Shown here one piece after another: positions 1 through 15,420 of a stretch of DNA of 64,000 nt. The translations under genes and the position numbers were made by a program. Source of the DNA: Heliocidaris erythrogramma (lineage: Eukaryota > Echinodermata > Echinoidea > Camarodonta > Echinometridae); the NCBI GenBank assembly GCA_025617745.1, contig CM046873.1, positions 32,125,101 to 32,189,100 of the forward strand. Reading direction: 5' to 3'. The notes below the pieces were generated by a model. The model did not search any database. It saw nothing but the letters and a program-made list of their open reading frames with translations, and had not been told where the DNA came from. The stretch's first letter is position 1; each line of letters begins with the position of its first letter.

Positions 1-919
1 TGATTTATTGCAGTAAATCAGGGTTGCAGGTTAAAATGAAGCTGTCCGTATTCTTAATGCATAAAGACTGCGAAATCTTGAAAAATACGCGAAAACAATA
101 GGTTTGTAATACGCATAACATATTACTATGCCAATATGCAATTGAGTTCCTTTTATCAATATATGTTGTATATGTTTCAAAGTGATAGGAAATGTCATTA
201 AACACCATGAATATTGCATCAAACTCATACTGAAGTGATTGTTTTCATGTCTAAGCAATTTTCTTTGAAAAAAATATGAAATTCTTCTATTCTAGTTAGA
301 TTTTCAGTCATGATAACTGTTGCCATGGCAACATACATTTTGATATGGATATATTTTTATATCAAAATGTGTAGAACAGTACTGGCAAGAATGCTACCAA
401 TTTTCATACCAATCTGATGACCATACAGAAAGTTACAGGTCAAAATGTGACGGTAGTACAAAAGGACCTCTCAACAAAATTTGAAAAGGGCATTTTTTGA
501 CCACCTTCACACCCCCTTGATTTTCCCTATTCGGGGCCACTTTTTTGTTAACATCTTGAATGTTTTTAAGCATATTGTGAAGAAGTTAAAAAAGTTGGTT
601 TCGTTTAGTCCGGGGGGGGGGGGGGTGCACGGATACCCCTCTTAGATACCCTACTACTATCATTGCAGCAACAGTCCAAGGAAGTCTCGTTGCCACTTCT
701 TTTCAGCTCTTCTAAATAAGAAATTTAAGGTTCACGTACATGAACTTATCTCACTAAGGTTTTTATTTCTTGCTATATCTCATAACTTTTGTAATCACTG
801 ATCCTACATATTATGTAGCTTGAATACACATATATTTTAGGGATTTTTTTTTCACTGAATTAATTAAATTTTTCATTGTAATAATAAAATGACCCCAAGG
901 CATACATGTATATTATGTA
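1..919. other. AT-rich non-coding stretch
   Basis: No exon, RNA gene or recognisable transposon seen. It contains a poly-G run at about 612-625 and short AT-rich tracts. The small ORFs show no protein-like composition. Confidence 0.5.
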
Positions 920-1185
920 ATTGTTATATTATCATCATATTTCGAATATGAGGGCATTTGAACAGGAATACTTTTCAGGGGACATTTCTATTTTGATGTT
1001 CCAAACAGACATAAAAGGAATGAGAAAGCTCACAAATTATTTTTCACCTTTCCCAGAACTCAACCTTCCCTTTAAATCAGAAATTTTAAAAACACGAGTC
1101 AATAATCAATTTCCAGTGGCGGCATGGGCATACGCCCCCCAATTTCTGCCTTATGTGACCTTTCTACATTGTATTTTCATTTGAT
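920..1185 (+). repeat. Interspersed repeat family R1, copy a
   Basis: This segment matches two other places in the window: the reverse complement of about 31400-31670, and the reverse complement of about 58200-58360. The shared landmarks are AGGGGACATTTCTA, a following ATAAAAGGAATGAGAAA-like stretch, and ATTATTTTTCACC before a CCAGAAC motif. Three copies in 64 kb mark a dispersed repeat. No TIR, tRNA head or coding motif is visible, so the class is unknown. Confidence 0.6.
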
Positions 1186-1667
1186 GACAATGGGAAGTGT
1201 CACTTACTTCACTTTTATGCAAAATGTCACCTTTCTGTCTGCCTTCTTCTTAAAAGAAATTTCAGTTCAGAAAAATGAAAAAAATGTGCTTTTCATTTCG
1301 ACTGCAGGTACCATTTGAAAACAAAACATGCCCTTCTTTACCCCCAACATTGACCATCCTTTATTTTATGATAACGGTATATCCTTACCCTCATTATTGC
1401 AAGAAACAGATGAAAACAGTCTTCACTTAGGGTTTTAAAAGTTATGTTGCATTTGGGTCAAGATCGCATGTGATCCTAACGTTTTCATGGTTTACCCAAA
1501 CCCTGGACAACTGAGGTTTTACATGTCATTTGTAGAATGTTGCTGCCCGGTAAAGCATGTACGGATGGATGCCATCAAGGTATAACATTAACACAAGATA
1601 CTGCTAGTTTATGGAAAATAGTTAATCACTGTCATACAACACATAGTGTGCTCACAATAACCCGTTA

Positions 1668-2440
1668 GGCTGGCGTCACACTTTCCCGAAATTGACACAA
1701 GATGGCCACACGAATATGGAATTTTCCATTTCGCGCGAAGTTGGCTCCGAACTTGGTCAACAGCGAATCAGTAGCCGAAGCAAGAACGATGCTCACAGAA
1801 GGTCACACGATGGCACCCGAACCACACACGAAGATGTCAATTTTTATTAAAAGTTTGCCCCAAGGACACAAGAAGGCCACACGATGGCTACACGATGTCG
1901 TAATAAGAGTACGATGCTTTCGAATTAGGTCATGAAGGGGTCAATGTGACCTCCCGATGGTATAAAACCTCCAGCCGACCGTACGAGTTGGAAGTTCAAT
2001 TGCTAATCGGATACTTGCAGGCGTCACACTGTCTCGAAATTGAGCAAAGATGGACACACGATAAAGGAAATGTTTATAGCTCTGATCGTGTAATCATCGG
2101 GCCATTCGTGAGGGCATCTTAAGCCATCGTATGACCGCCGGTGGAGTTTATCAGGCTCCGGCAGCAACTTCGTGAGCGGTGGCAAAAATCTTTGGCATGC
2201 CAAAAAATTGCCCGAAGACCTTGCGAAGGTTCATTTTCGTGTTGAATTCGTTTGTCCATTTTGTACTTCGTAAGGCCATCGTGAGGGCATCCTGTAAAAT
2301 CGTATCACCTTCGTCTTTACTTCGTGTGCTTATCGGTGCCATCGGGCATTTTGGCCTCACAAAGACAATATGAAGAAAACAAGAAGCGTAGGGATACGAT
2401 ACGTCGCATAGCAGAGGCAAAATATCTGTGTGTGAACGTA
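1668..2440. mobile_element. Word-array element, word ACACGATGGC
   Basis: The left half repeats variants of ACACGATGGC (for example near 1700, 1805, 1875-1895 and 2050). The right half repeats the reverse complement GCCATCGTG/TTCGTGAGGGCATC (near 2105-2120, 2270-2290 and 2335). A longer direct repeat starting GGCGTCACACT occurs at about 1672 and 2023. The block therefore has self-complementary arms built from one word, like several other elements here. The termini are not resolved. The ORFs inside are by-products of the repeats. Confidence 0.5.
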
Positions 2441-2593
2441 TTAACGATGTAAGACGTATAATGTGGGCGGAGCAAAGAACGGGTCTCGGCGCTTTGTTTG
2501 AAATGACCTGACCGTCTCTGCCTAATTTCGCATCCGATGCAACAGCTGTTTCAGTATATCGAGTGTGTTACTTGGGCAACATTTGCTGAGGAA

Positions 2594-2864
2594 GCAAATG
2601 AGGGAACCAGTGACGTCACCCACTCACTATTTCTTTTGTATTTTATTATGTGAAATATAGAATATTTTAATTTCTGCAGATTTCACAATTAGGAAGCTGT
2701 CATTGAATTGTGTATAGGTTGCAACAATGGCAATTACACATGTTCAGCGAGGAATCCAACCTTGTTTCACATTATAACAAGGAAAAAATAAAATATTTCG
2801 TATTTCATGTAATAAAATACAAAAGAAATAGTGAGGGGGTGTCGTCACTGGTTCCCTCATTTGC
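2594..2864. mobile_element. Palindromic MITE with long terminal inverted repeats
   Basis: The left end starts GCAAATGAGGGAACCAGTGA and the right end is its near-perfect reverse complement. The inverted arms run on through CACTATTTCTTTTGTATTTT for about 65 bp around a roughly 140-bp centre without coding capacity. This is the structure of a non-autonomous DNA transposon of about 271 bp. The target duplication is not clear, so the superfamily is not assigned. Confidence 0.75.
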
Positions 2865-3418
2865 ATACTAAACATGATGTACATATAACTGTTTTGCGAA
2901 ATTAAGCGAAACTTTAAAATACCATAACTTTCTTATTTTACATCTTATTTTGATGACATTTTCAGTGTTATGCTTGTTGGATTTTTCTCTATTCATTCAA
3001 TTCAACTTTTGTTAGGGTGGACTTGGCCTTTAAGCAAATACTACCCAGAAAAAGCTTGCGCTCAAGCAAATGCTCTTGCAATAGCTATGACCCAACCGTT
3101 TGCTTGACCTGACAGCTGATACCTGAGCAAAAAAAATTAGTTGGGATATCGAGATGTGCGCCGAAGCATGCTCAGAGGCCTCAGAGCACCTTGCATGTGC
3201 ACACAGAATGACAAGTGGACTGAAGCATTAAAGTCACACAAAGTTACCAAACAACATTTCAAAGATTATCATGGTTATTTCTATTTCAGGCAAAGCCAGC
3301 AAGTCTCCTAATCTTGGTCAATGGTGTAACGTTTAGAAAACATTTACAATTGCCAATATAATAGAATGGCATGAAGGGTGTTCAGACCATTCATTATACC
3401 AAAACATTGGAAAGATAA

Positions 3419-3945
3419 TATTCGGGCAAAATGCGTCCCCCTCGGAAATGCGCTGCAGCACCCCCCCCCCCCCTTCATTTCATATTCGGGCAGCGAGATG
3501 CCAGAATATCCACATATTTTGGCAACGAGAATCCCAGATAAAATGTAACTTCCGTATGTAAATTTTTTTCATTTGAACTACGAAACTTATAAATTGAAAA
3601 GTTGAAAAGGCATCAGCCCCCTTGCAAAAAAAAATGGGCCATTATGATCAAGATCTCTACATTTAGAAATTGAAAAGTTGATATTTGGGCAAAAGGCGTC
3701 CCCCTTCGGCAAAAGGCTGCAGCCCCCCTCCCAAGGATTTTAAAAGTTCCTATATTCGGACAACGACCACTTCATATTCGGGCAGCGGGGTACCAGAATA
3801 TCCACATATTTGGGCAGCGAGGTTCCCAGATACATGTAAGTATGTAACTTACATTTTTCACTTCAAAAACTTAGAAATTGAAAAATTGAAAAGCCCCCTT
3901 TGCGTAAATGGGCCCTAATGATCAAGACCTCTACATCTATGATTT
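3419..3945. repeat. Two-copy tandem duplication of about 250 bp
   Basis: Two diverged copies lie head to tail (about 3419-3660 and 3668-3945). Each holds GGGCAAAA-GCGTCCCC, a poly-C run, CATATTCGGGCAGCG, CCAGAATATCCACATAT and AAATTGAAAAGTTGA. The region between the MITE and this pair (2865-3418) holds nothing I recognise. Confidence 0.7.
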
Positions 3946-4439
3946 GCTTTAATTATTATTTATAGGGGGGGGGGGGGTGGTTAGGTTGCAGCATTTTTGT
4001 CGGCAAATTTAGGTGTCGCACCCTAAAGAATTGTCGGCAAATTCGGGTGTCACATAGACTTCAAAATGTTCTAGCGATGCCCCTGATAAGAAGCAAATAG
4101 GTTTTCTCTTGTATATTCTGAGACACTTTCAAAATATTGTACAGAGAGTGCCCAGTAAACAAAGCACCAAAAACTAACCTTTTCTCCAGCACATTTGCAG
4201 TGAATATTTAGTGTGGCGCTATTCGAACTTAATCTGAACGTAATTAACATGTGTCATCGTGTTTTTAAAGCGTTAACTGCTATTGTACGTTCTGGTCTCA
4301 CCAGAAAGCAACTAGTTAATAACGTAAGTACAGTAACGTGCTTTTGCACACATCTGTAAAAGAAGTGCTTATTACCAAGTAGCCACCCACCCATGTAACG
4401 AGTTTTCTGTCTTGAAATTGACTCAGTAAACTATTGGTC
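3946..4439. other. Non-coding stretch with poly-G run
   Basis: A poly-G run lies at about 3965-3978, followed by short repeated phrases (TCGGCAAATT twice). No exon or transposon structure seen. Confidence 0.4.
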
Positions 4440-5230
4440 ATTGTAGCACGTTCAGTAATGGTCCTACACAATCAAAAAGTGATAATCACGTTACTTTAAC
4501 CGGTCTTATCATCTCGTTGTCCTGTTCGTGAATGAATGGTGACTTTATGGTGGTGAAAACTGGTTATTCTCACGTGTTTTAAGTTTTAAGGTTTTAAGGT
4601 TTTACAGTTACTTTGACTTTCTTGGTAATGGTGACGTGATCTAAACGGATTAATATTCTGAGCGGGGCATTCGTCATTCTTATAGGTGTGGAAAATAAGG
4701 TATAATTTAGTTTTCTGAGACACGTTCTTCAATAGTTTCAAAGTTATCGTGAGCTCTGCAGTGATGGATACGTCATTTTAACGGGTTAATCATCTCACTG
4801 TCCTGTCTGCGAATGAGCGGTTGTGAAAAATGGTTATTCTTAGGTGTCTTCTACACCATCTGAAAAAGGTTTTACAGTTACTATAACTTTCTTGGTAATG
4901 GCGACGTGATCTAAACGGATTAAATACTCTGAGCGATGCATCCGACATACATAGGTGTGGGAAAAAAGTTATTATTTAGTTTTCTCAGACACGTTTTTAA
5001 ATGGTTTCAAAGTTATCGTTAGGTCCACAGTGATGGTCACGTCACTTTAACGGGTCAATCATCTCACTGTCCTGTTCTACTCTGAGCGGTGCATCCATCA
5101 TTTACTTAGGTGTGGAAAATGATGTAGGCTTATTACATGTATTTAGTTTTCTCAGAGATGATTTAAAATGGTTTCAAATTTATCGTGAGCTCAACGTGAT
5201 AATCACCGTGACGTTAACCAAGCTCTCAGC
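4440..5230. repeat. Degenerate tandem repeat, period about 270 bp
   Basis: Recurring blocks are GGTTTTACAGTTACT, CGTGATCTAAACGGATTAA, CTGAGCGGTGCATC, TTTAGTTTTCTCAGA, CAAAGTTATCGTGAG and CATCTCACTGTCCTGT. They appear at about 4590-4860, 4863-5075 and 5078-5215, with an older partial copy near 4480-4580. No protein-coding or RNA gene is visible. Confidence 0.65.
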
Positions 5231-5381
5231 CAATCAGATGCAAGGATTTCAGTAGCTTATAAAACAGTTGTCGGACACGCGTTCTTCGAAGTTATCGGCC
5301 GTTAAATTAGCGCGAATGAATACAAAATAGTTGAGATATGTTAATAACAAAGCTAAAAACCCAAAAGTCTAATGAGATCGT

Positions 5382-6248
5382 TGTCAGGAAGGAAATTTAT
5401 TTTTATTCTTTTTATTAATCTGCCAGACAAGGTATAGAATAGATTGTGACATGTAGGTTAATTAATTGCAAATTAAATTCATTTATGCCTAGCATTAAGG
5501 TTGTATGTCGGTTGAAGCTTGTGCAAGCCATTTAGTTGAATGACAGAAGTATTTCTGTCTGGACGGTATTGTGTTTTATAGGTATGAATAGAAATACCTG
5601 GTATTGTAATGGTTTCCGTTAGGACACATTTTAGGAAGTCCTTTTTAGAAAGAAAAATTTAGTATTGTAATGCTTTTCCGCTCATACAGATTTTCCTTAG
5701 TTAGGAAAGGTTATAAATAGAGGATCAAATTAGATACTCGGGGAGAACACTTTTAAGCTAGTCAATATGTCACACATCAGTTAGCGCAGAAGTACATTTT
5801 TCTGGGGGTAATTCTTCTTCACGAGATGAGAGTTCCAACTGCCCGTTACACCGTTCTCGCATGAGAGGAACTCTATCTCGATCCGAGACTCGTCGATGAT
5901 ATCAACCAAAGGGAGGCTCCGAGGGACTTTGACTGGGGACGGCGCTATTGGCGGAGGCTATTCGAGGGGCCGAGTCGGCGTGACGTCCAGCAGACGATAT
6001 AGGCCTACACATCAAAGATGGATCGTCATTATTTTTATAAGATGAGTTTATTTATGTATGATTATCTGCAATTCACCATAGTGTATGATTTAATTTCAAA
6101 ACGTGCCACTAAAGACAGAAAATCAAAGAAAAGTATACCTTGAATAATAAAGTAAAAATATAATTTTACATTTGTCTCTATCTCATTTATCGAGTTTTGT
6201 AGCAGTAAACAAACAAACAATTTTTTTCAAGAGGTTCATTTCTTGACA
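5382..6248. mobile_element. Solo LTR (fossil LTR retroelement, Gypsy-like)
   Basis: This is an 867-bp insertion with ends TGTCAGGAA and TTCTTGACA, flanked by a perfect 5-bp target duplication ATCGT (5377-5381 and 6249-6253). The uninterrupted site is visible in the other array units (near 7945 and 9640). A polyadenylation-type AATAAA lies near 6149. There is no internal coding region, so it is a solo LTR left by LTR-LTR recombination. The 5-bp duplication fits Gypsy-type elements. Age cannot be estimated from a single LTR, but it is younger than the array monomer it interrupts. Confidence 0.85.
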
Positions 6249-6803
<555 letters not shown>

Positions 6804-7414
6804 TTAAAAGGCCGGTTTGTACAAGCATTATAAACACTGATAAACGGTATGATATGCATATACTCATGAGAGTAAAATGATTTATTCCTCCATTCTTTTC
6901 ATTAGTTGTCTTTGACACAAATGTGGAATATGAAAATAAAACTATAAACTGAATGGATATGAATCCTAATAAGGAAAAGACATTTTCATCAAAACTTTCA
7001 ATTATGAATCTGCTACGAAATGGTGCCCAAATGACGTCACGATACTTTAATGTATTTTTAATAAAGTGTATTTTGTTATAGGACCTGATATAGATGGATA
7101 AGATATATTTGAATTTTGTAACACAAAATGTGAAATACGAAAATAATACTAAAATAACTGTATATGAATGATAGCAAGGAAAAAATATTTTCCCTAAAAG
7201 TTTACTACTATTTTTTTTGGAATAGCAGCGAGATATAAAACATGACGATACAGATATAGTAATTTTAAGCTGACTTGATATAACTCAATGTGTACACGTA
7301 TGCACAATTTCAGTAACGTGCATGTGTTGAACACGTAGCTTTTCGAGAGAACTTGTACAAAGAAAATAGATGAAAATTGAAAATAACAAGATGAATGCGA
7401 CTGCGTCTCTTTAT

Positions 7415-8500
<1,086 letters not shown>

Positions 8501-9846
8501 TTAAAAGGCCGGTTTGTACAAGCATTATAAACACTGATAAACGGTATGATATGCATATACCCATGAGAGTAAAATGATTTATTCCTCCATTCTTTTCATT
8601 AGTTGTCTTTGACACAAATGTGGAATATGAAAATAAAACTATAAACTGAATGGATATGAATCCTAATAAGGAAAAGACATTTTCATCAAAACTTTCAATT
8701 ATGAATTTGCTACGAAATGGTGCCCAAATGACGTCACGATACTTTAATGTAATTTTAATAAAGTGTATTTTGTTATAGGACCTGATATAGATGGATAAGA
8801 TATATTTGAATTTTGTAACACAAAATGTGAAATACGAAAATAATACTAAAATAACTGTATATGAATGATAGCAAGGAAAAAATATTTTCCCTAAAAGTTT
8901 ACTACTATTTTTTTTGGAATAGCAGCGAGATATAAAACATGACGATACAGATATAGTAATTTTAAGCTGACTTGATATAACTCAATGTGTACACGTATGC
9001 ACAATTTCAGTAACGTGCATGTGTTGAACACGTAGCTTTTCGAGAGAACTTGTACAAAGAAAATAGATGAAAATTGAAAATAACAAGATGAATGCGACTG
9101 CGTCTCTTTATATGCCTCCGCCTATATTCAGTTGATGGCTCAAACTGTTCTTGAAATATGGTGCTTACCAGAATAAAAAGCCTACAATTACATGTTAAGT
9201 GACATCTTTGACATTCGACCTTACACCTTATAATCCAAAATTCTGACCACTTTATCTCCTCCTAGTCATGAATACAAAATAGTTGAGATATTTAATAACA
9301 AAGCTAAAAAACCCATTAATTTTCACTAATGACCTCCATGACCTGTCACCTTTGACCTACGTGAACAAAAATCTAACCAATACTTCGTCCTATAGTGATA
9401 CATACCATGTTTAATGTTAATGTATCAAATGGTTCTTGAGATAAAGTGTTAACAAGGCAAACACCTGCAAATGTAGAATTGACCTCACTGACCTCTGACC
9501 TCACTATGTGATGCACACGAGTACCAAGTTTGAAGTCTATGGCTGAAATTCTTCAAGAGAGTGTTAACAAGGCTATGACCTGCAATTTCAGAATGGACCT
9601 CTATGCATGAACTGTGGCTTAGCCACCCCAAAATCTAATCAGATCGTCTTTCCTTTGTGATACATATTAGCGCCCAGTTTTGAAGTTCATAGCTCATACT
9701 GTTCTTGAGTTATCGCTAGAATGAGGCTAACACCAGAAATTTCAGATATTGACCCCTGTGATCTTTGACCTTCGACCTACGAACCACAAAATCTAATCAG
9801 ATTGTATTCCTATGGTCATAGATACTAGTACCAAGTTTGAAGTTCA

Positions 9847-10197
<351 letters not shown>

Positions 10198-11543
10198 TTA
10201 AAAGGCCGGTTTGTACAAGCATTATAAACACTGATAAACGGTATGATATGCATATACTCATGAGAGTAAAATGATTTATTCCTCCATTCTTTTCATTAGT
10301 TGTCTTTGACACAAATGTGGAATATGAAAATAAAACTATAAACTGAATGGATATGAATCCTAATAAGGAAAAGACATTTTCATCAAAACTTTCAATTATG
10401 AATCTGCTACGAAATGGTGCCCAAATGACGTCACGATACTTTAATGTATTTTTAATAAAGTGTATTTTGTTATAGGACCTGATATAGATGGATAAGATAT
10501 ATTTGAATTTTGTAACACAAAATGTGAAATACGAAAATAATACTAAAATAACTGTATATGAATGATAGCAAGGAAAAAATATTTTCCCTAAAAGTTTACT
10601 ACTATTTTTTTTGGAATAGCAGCGAGATATAAAACATGACGATACAGATATAGTAATTTTAAGCTGACTTGATATAACTCAATGTGTACACGTATGCACA
10701 ATTTCAGTAACGTGCATGTGTTGAACACGTAGCTTTTCGAGAGAACTTGTACAAAGAAAATAGATGAAAATTGAAAATAACAAGATGAATGCGACTGCGT
10801 CTCTTTATATGCCTCCGCCTATATTCAGTTGATGGCTCAAACTGTTCTTGAAATATGGTGCTTACCAGAATAAAAAGCCTACAATTACATGTTAAGTGAC
10901 ATCTTTGACATTCGACCTTACACCTTATAATCCAAAATTCTGACCACTTTATCTCCTCCTAGTCATGAATACAAAATAGTTGAGATATTTAATAACAAAG
11001 CTAAAAAACCCATTAATTTTCACTAATGACCTCCATGACCTGTCACCTTTGACCTACGTGAACAAAAATCTAACCAATACTTCGTCCTATAGTGATACAT
11101 ACCATGTTTAATGTTAATGTATCAAATGGTTCTTGAGATAAAGTGTTAACAAGGCAAACACCTGCAAATGTAGAATTGACCTCACTGACCTCTGACCTCA
11201 CTATGTGATGCACACGAGTACCAAGTTTGAAGTCTATGGCTGAAATTCTTCAAGAGAGTGTTAACAAGGCTATGACCTGCAATTTCAGAATGGACCTCTA
11301 TGCATGAACTGTGGCTTAGCCACCCCAAAATCTAATCAGATCGTCTTTCCATTGTGATACATATTAGCGCCCAGTTTTGAAGTTCATACCTCATACTGTT
11401 CTTGAGTTATCGCTAGAATGAGGCTAACACCGGAAATTTCAGATATTGACCCCTGTGACCTTAGACCTTTGACCTACGTACGCCAAAATCTAATCAGATT
11501 GTCTTCCCATAGTCATAGATACTAGCACCAAGTTTGAAGTTCA

Positions 11544-11894
<351 letters not shown>

Positions 11895-12253
11895 TTAAAA
11901 GGCCGGTTTGTACAAGCATTATAAACACTGATAAACGGTATGATATGCATATACCCATGAGAGTAAAATGATTTATTCCTCCATTCTTTTCATTAGTTGT
12001 CTTTGACACAAATGTGGAATATGAAAATAAAACTATAAACTGAATGGATATGAATCCTAATAAGGAAAAGACATTTTCATCAAAACTTTCAATTATGAAT
12101 TTGCTACGAAATGGTGCCCAAATGACGTCACGATACTTTAATGTAATTTTAATAAAGTGTATTTTGTTATAGGACCTGATATAGATGGATAAGATATATT
12201 TGAATTTTGTAACACAAAATGTGAAATACGAAAATAATACTAAAACTAGAGTT

Positions 12254-12276
12254 TAATTCGTCATGAGGACGAATTA
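12254..12276 (-). other. 3' terminal hairpin of the Helitron-like element
   Basis: TAATTCGTC pairs with GACGAATTA around the loop CTCAT (minus strand), 8 nt before the terminal CTAG. In Helitrons such a hairpin marks the rolling-circle termination end. Confidence 0.75.
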
Positions 12277-12429
12277 GGTGGTCTGTCTTTCACTTTGTAT
12301 GATCATGATTGTAATCAGGGTGATCATTATGCTAGACTGAAGATACATGTAGGAAGTCAAGAATGCGACGCATGGAGATGCTTCTTGAGGACAGGAATGT
12401 AGAAAAATGTGTGAAACGGTCATTGGAAG

Positions 12430-13720
12430 ATGTGATGATGTTGATGATAATCATCATGATGAATATCATGACAGTGATGATGATAATGATGTTGATGATA
12501 ATCATGATGATGATCATTATATCATGACAGTGATGATGATAATGATGTTGATGATCACGATTATATCAAGACAGTGATGATAATACTGATTTTGTTGTTA
12601 ATCATCATCATGATCATCATGAATATCATGACAGTAATGATGATAATAATGTTGATGATAGTCATCATCATGAATATCATCATGACCATCATGAATATCA
12701 TCATGACATTGATGATGATAATGATGTTGATGATAATCATGATGATGATCATTATATCATCATAAAGGTGATGATGATAATGAAGTTCATAATCATCAGC
12801 ATCATCATGAATATCATGACAGTGATGATGATAATGATGTTGATGATAATCATCATCAAAAATATGACAGTGATGATAATGATGGTGATGATATAATCAT
12901 GATGATGATGATTATATCATGACAGTGATGATGATAATGATGTTGATGATAATCATGATGATCATTATAATGATCATCATGACAGTGATGATAATGATGT
13001 TGATGATAATCATGATGATGACGATTATATCATGACAGTGATGATAATACTGATTTTGATGTTAATCATCATCATGATCATCATGAATATCATGACAGTA
13101 ATGATGATAATAATGTTGATGATAGTCATCATCATGAATATCATCATGACACTGATGATGATAATGATGTTGATGATAATCATGATGATGATCATTATAT
13201 CATCATAAAGGTGATGATGATAATGAAGTTCATAATCATCAGCATCATCATGAATATCATGACAGTGATGATGATAATGATGTTGATGATAATCATCATC
13301 AAAAATATCATGACAGTGATGATAATGATGGTGATGATATAATCATGATGATGATCATTATATCATGACAGTGATGATGATAATGATGTTGATGATAATC
13401 ATGACGATCATTATAATGATCATCATGACAGTGATGATAATGATTTTGATGTTAATCATCATCATCATCATGAATATCATGACAGTGATGATGATAATGT
13501 TGATGATAATCATGATGATGATCATTATATCATCATGACAGTAATGATGATAATGATGTTGATGTTAATCATCATTATCATCATCATCATGATGAATATG
13601 ATGACAGTGATGATGATAATAATGGTGATGATAATCATGATGATGATATAATGATGATGATGGTGATAATGATGATGATGATGATGGGGATAATGATGAT
13701 GACCATGACTGCAATGACAG
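12430..13720. repeat. TGATGATAAT satellite with higher-order repeat
   Basis: A dense array of ATG/ATC-rich words (GATGATGATAATGATG, ATCATCATGAATATCATG, CATGACAGTGATGAT). A longer block recurs: AATACTGATTTTG at 12582 and 13046, and CATAAAGGTGATGATG at 12761 and 13204. This gives a higher-order period of about 443-464 bp. Poly-Ile/Met ORFs on both strands are repeat artefacts. It forms the centre of the Helitron-like element. Confidence 0.85.
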
Positions 13721-14114
13721 TGACCTTAACTATGCCAAATATAAAAGAGAAATCACATTTTGTTACGAACATAAGTTGATTTTTACAAAAAGGCGCCTGG
13801 ATGACGTCACGACAATCTGATGACCTTGAAAAAGTTGCGGGAACTTGACCTTATTAGGACTGATGACTGACGAAAGAGCACTAGCACTATTTGACATTGC
13901 AGGATACTTGGGAGATAAACCCAATAGCTTTAATACACGACAGGGAATCACAATTTCCATAGGGTTGTACACAAACTACTGCACACTACTTTCCAATAGA
14001 CAAAACACGCAAAATAAGGCAGTTTAGTACATGGTTTGTGATTGTATATGATATAATAGTCGAAGAAGATGGTAAAATGAAAGGCAAAAAGAAGCAAAAA
14101 AAAAAAAAAAAATT

Positions 14115-14184
14115 ATGGACCCACCGGGGATCGAACCTGGGTCACCGGAATGAGAGGCAAGTGCTATAACCAATAGACCAAAAT
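14115..14184 (-). tRNA. Decayed tRNA-like sequence (tRNA-Glu-like)
   Basis: On the minus strand an A box (GGTCTATTGGTTATAGCA) and a B box (GGTTCGATCCC) are spaced as in a tRNA. A CTC anticodon can be placed in a poorly paired anticodon arm. The acceptor stem does not pair, so this is a pseudogene or SINE head carried in the Helitron-like element, not a working tRNA. Confidence 0.5.
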
Positions 14185-14189
14185 ATTTC

Positions 14190-15420
14190 CCATAGAGATA
14201 ACACGTAAACGAAAAACGGGATTCTCAAATCACATTTTGTAGTTCAAAATTGGGCATGATCCCGACATCTGATCAAAAATTGGAGACCACACTTGTAAAA
14301 GCGTATAGTCTCAGCTATAACATACTAAAATCTGGAAGAAAATGGACAAAAAACAACTGAGATACAGCTCAGAGAACAATGTCATGTAGATTCATGATTC
14401 GAAAAAAAATCATCTTCCATAGACATAACACGCAAATAGGGAAAATTCTGACATGGCACCTTTAATTGAAAATTTCACTGTGACGACGTCATCAAAATGA
14501 AAAATGGTGATGATCGATTTTCTAGGAAATTGCCTCAGCTACAACATATTAGAATCTGGGTAAAAAACGACCAATAATTACGAATCTAGAGCCAAATTTG
14601 CATAAATGTGATGACGTGAAAACATGAAAAATGAAAATTTTGACTTCTGGCGCCATTTTGATGACGTCATAATGTTTATAAGGGTCATATGATACATGAA
14701 ATCATATCTGTGATTCCTCCCCTACCCAAAGATGACAAAAAATTGGGGAGTTTGTGGACTATTTAAAGAGCTAGAGTTAATTTTGTAGAGGCATGTTTTT
14801 GCACGTTTTGACGTTATTTTCGCCATAGACGCGCGCACGGATTTTGAACTTTGACGCGCCCGTACGACCTTATTATTGATTGAAATTGATTCCAAGTTGA
14901 TGGAAATGATGAAGAAAAGTGTCAGGATTGCAAATCAATCGAAAAAACAGCGTTTTAAGTTTATTTACGACTTGCGGGCGCGTAAAACGCGCGGGCGGAC
15001 GCTTACGCACGGACATTTTTTAAATGCTCAAAATGACGTGAAAAGTGTGCAGACTTGATCCTGCGTGATTTTGAGCATTTTTAAATTTTGACGCGCGCGT
15101 ACGCGCACGTCCTGACCTCTAGATGACCTGTGAGGACATGACTTGATGACCCGTCATGTGAAGTTTATGTGATGTGAATATAGTTGATTTTTGATGATCG
15201 ATTATGAAGATATAATCGATCTTGTAAATTTACAAAATGGCGTCTTGATGACGTCACGATGACCTGATAACCTTCAAAAGCTTAGTTGACCATGTCCATG
15301 ATGGACCTCATACATGACATGAAACTCGATGATATTGACCTGACCGATTTTGAGATTTGCTGGCTACAAAAATTTGTAATAAAAAGAAGAAATAATAAAA
15401 AAAATAAAGAAAAATCTTGA
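14190..15420. other. Helitron-like element interior, non-coding
   Basis: This stretch is rich in TGACGTCA-type phrases, such as GATGACGTCACGA near 13801 and 15248 and GATGACGTCAT near 14660, and in GCGCGC-containing tracts at 14830-15110. No ORF with recognisable domains. Confidence 0.5.

Noticed and set aside
2151-2420. 89-residue minus-strand ORF
   Set aside because: It is made of the ACACGATGGC word array and shows no protein-like feature.
12561-13720. Met/Ile-rich ORFs on both strands
   Set aside because: They are translations of the TGATGATAAT satellite, with no start context, no domain and no splice logic.
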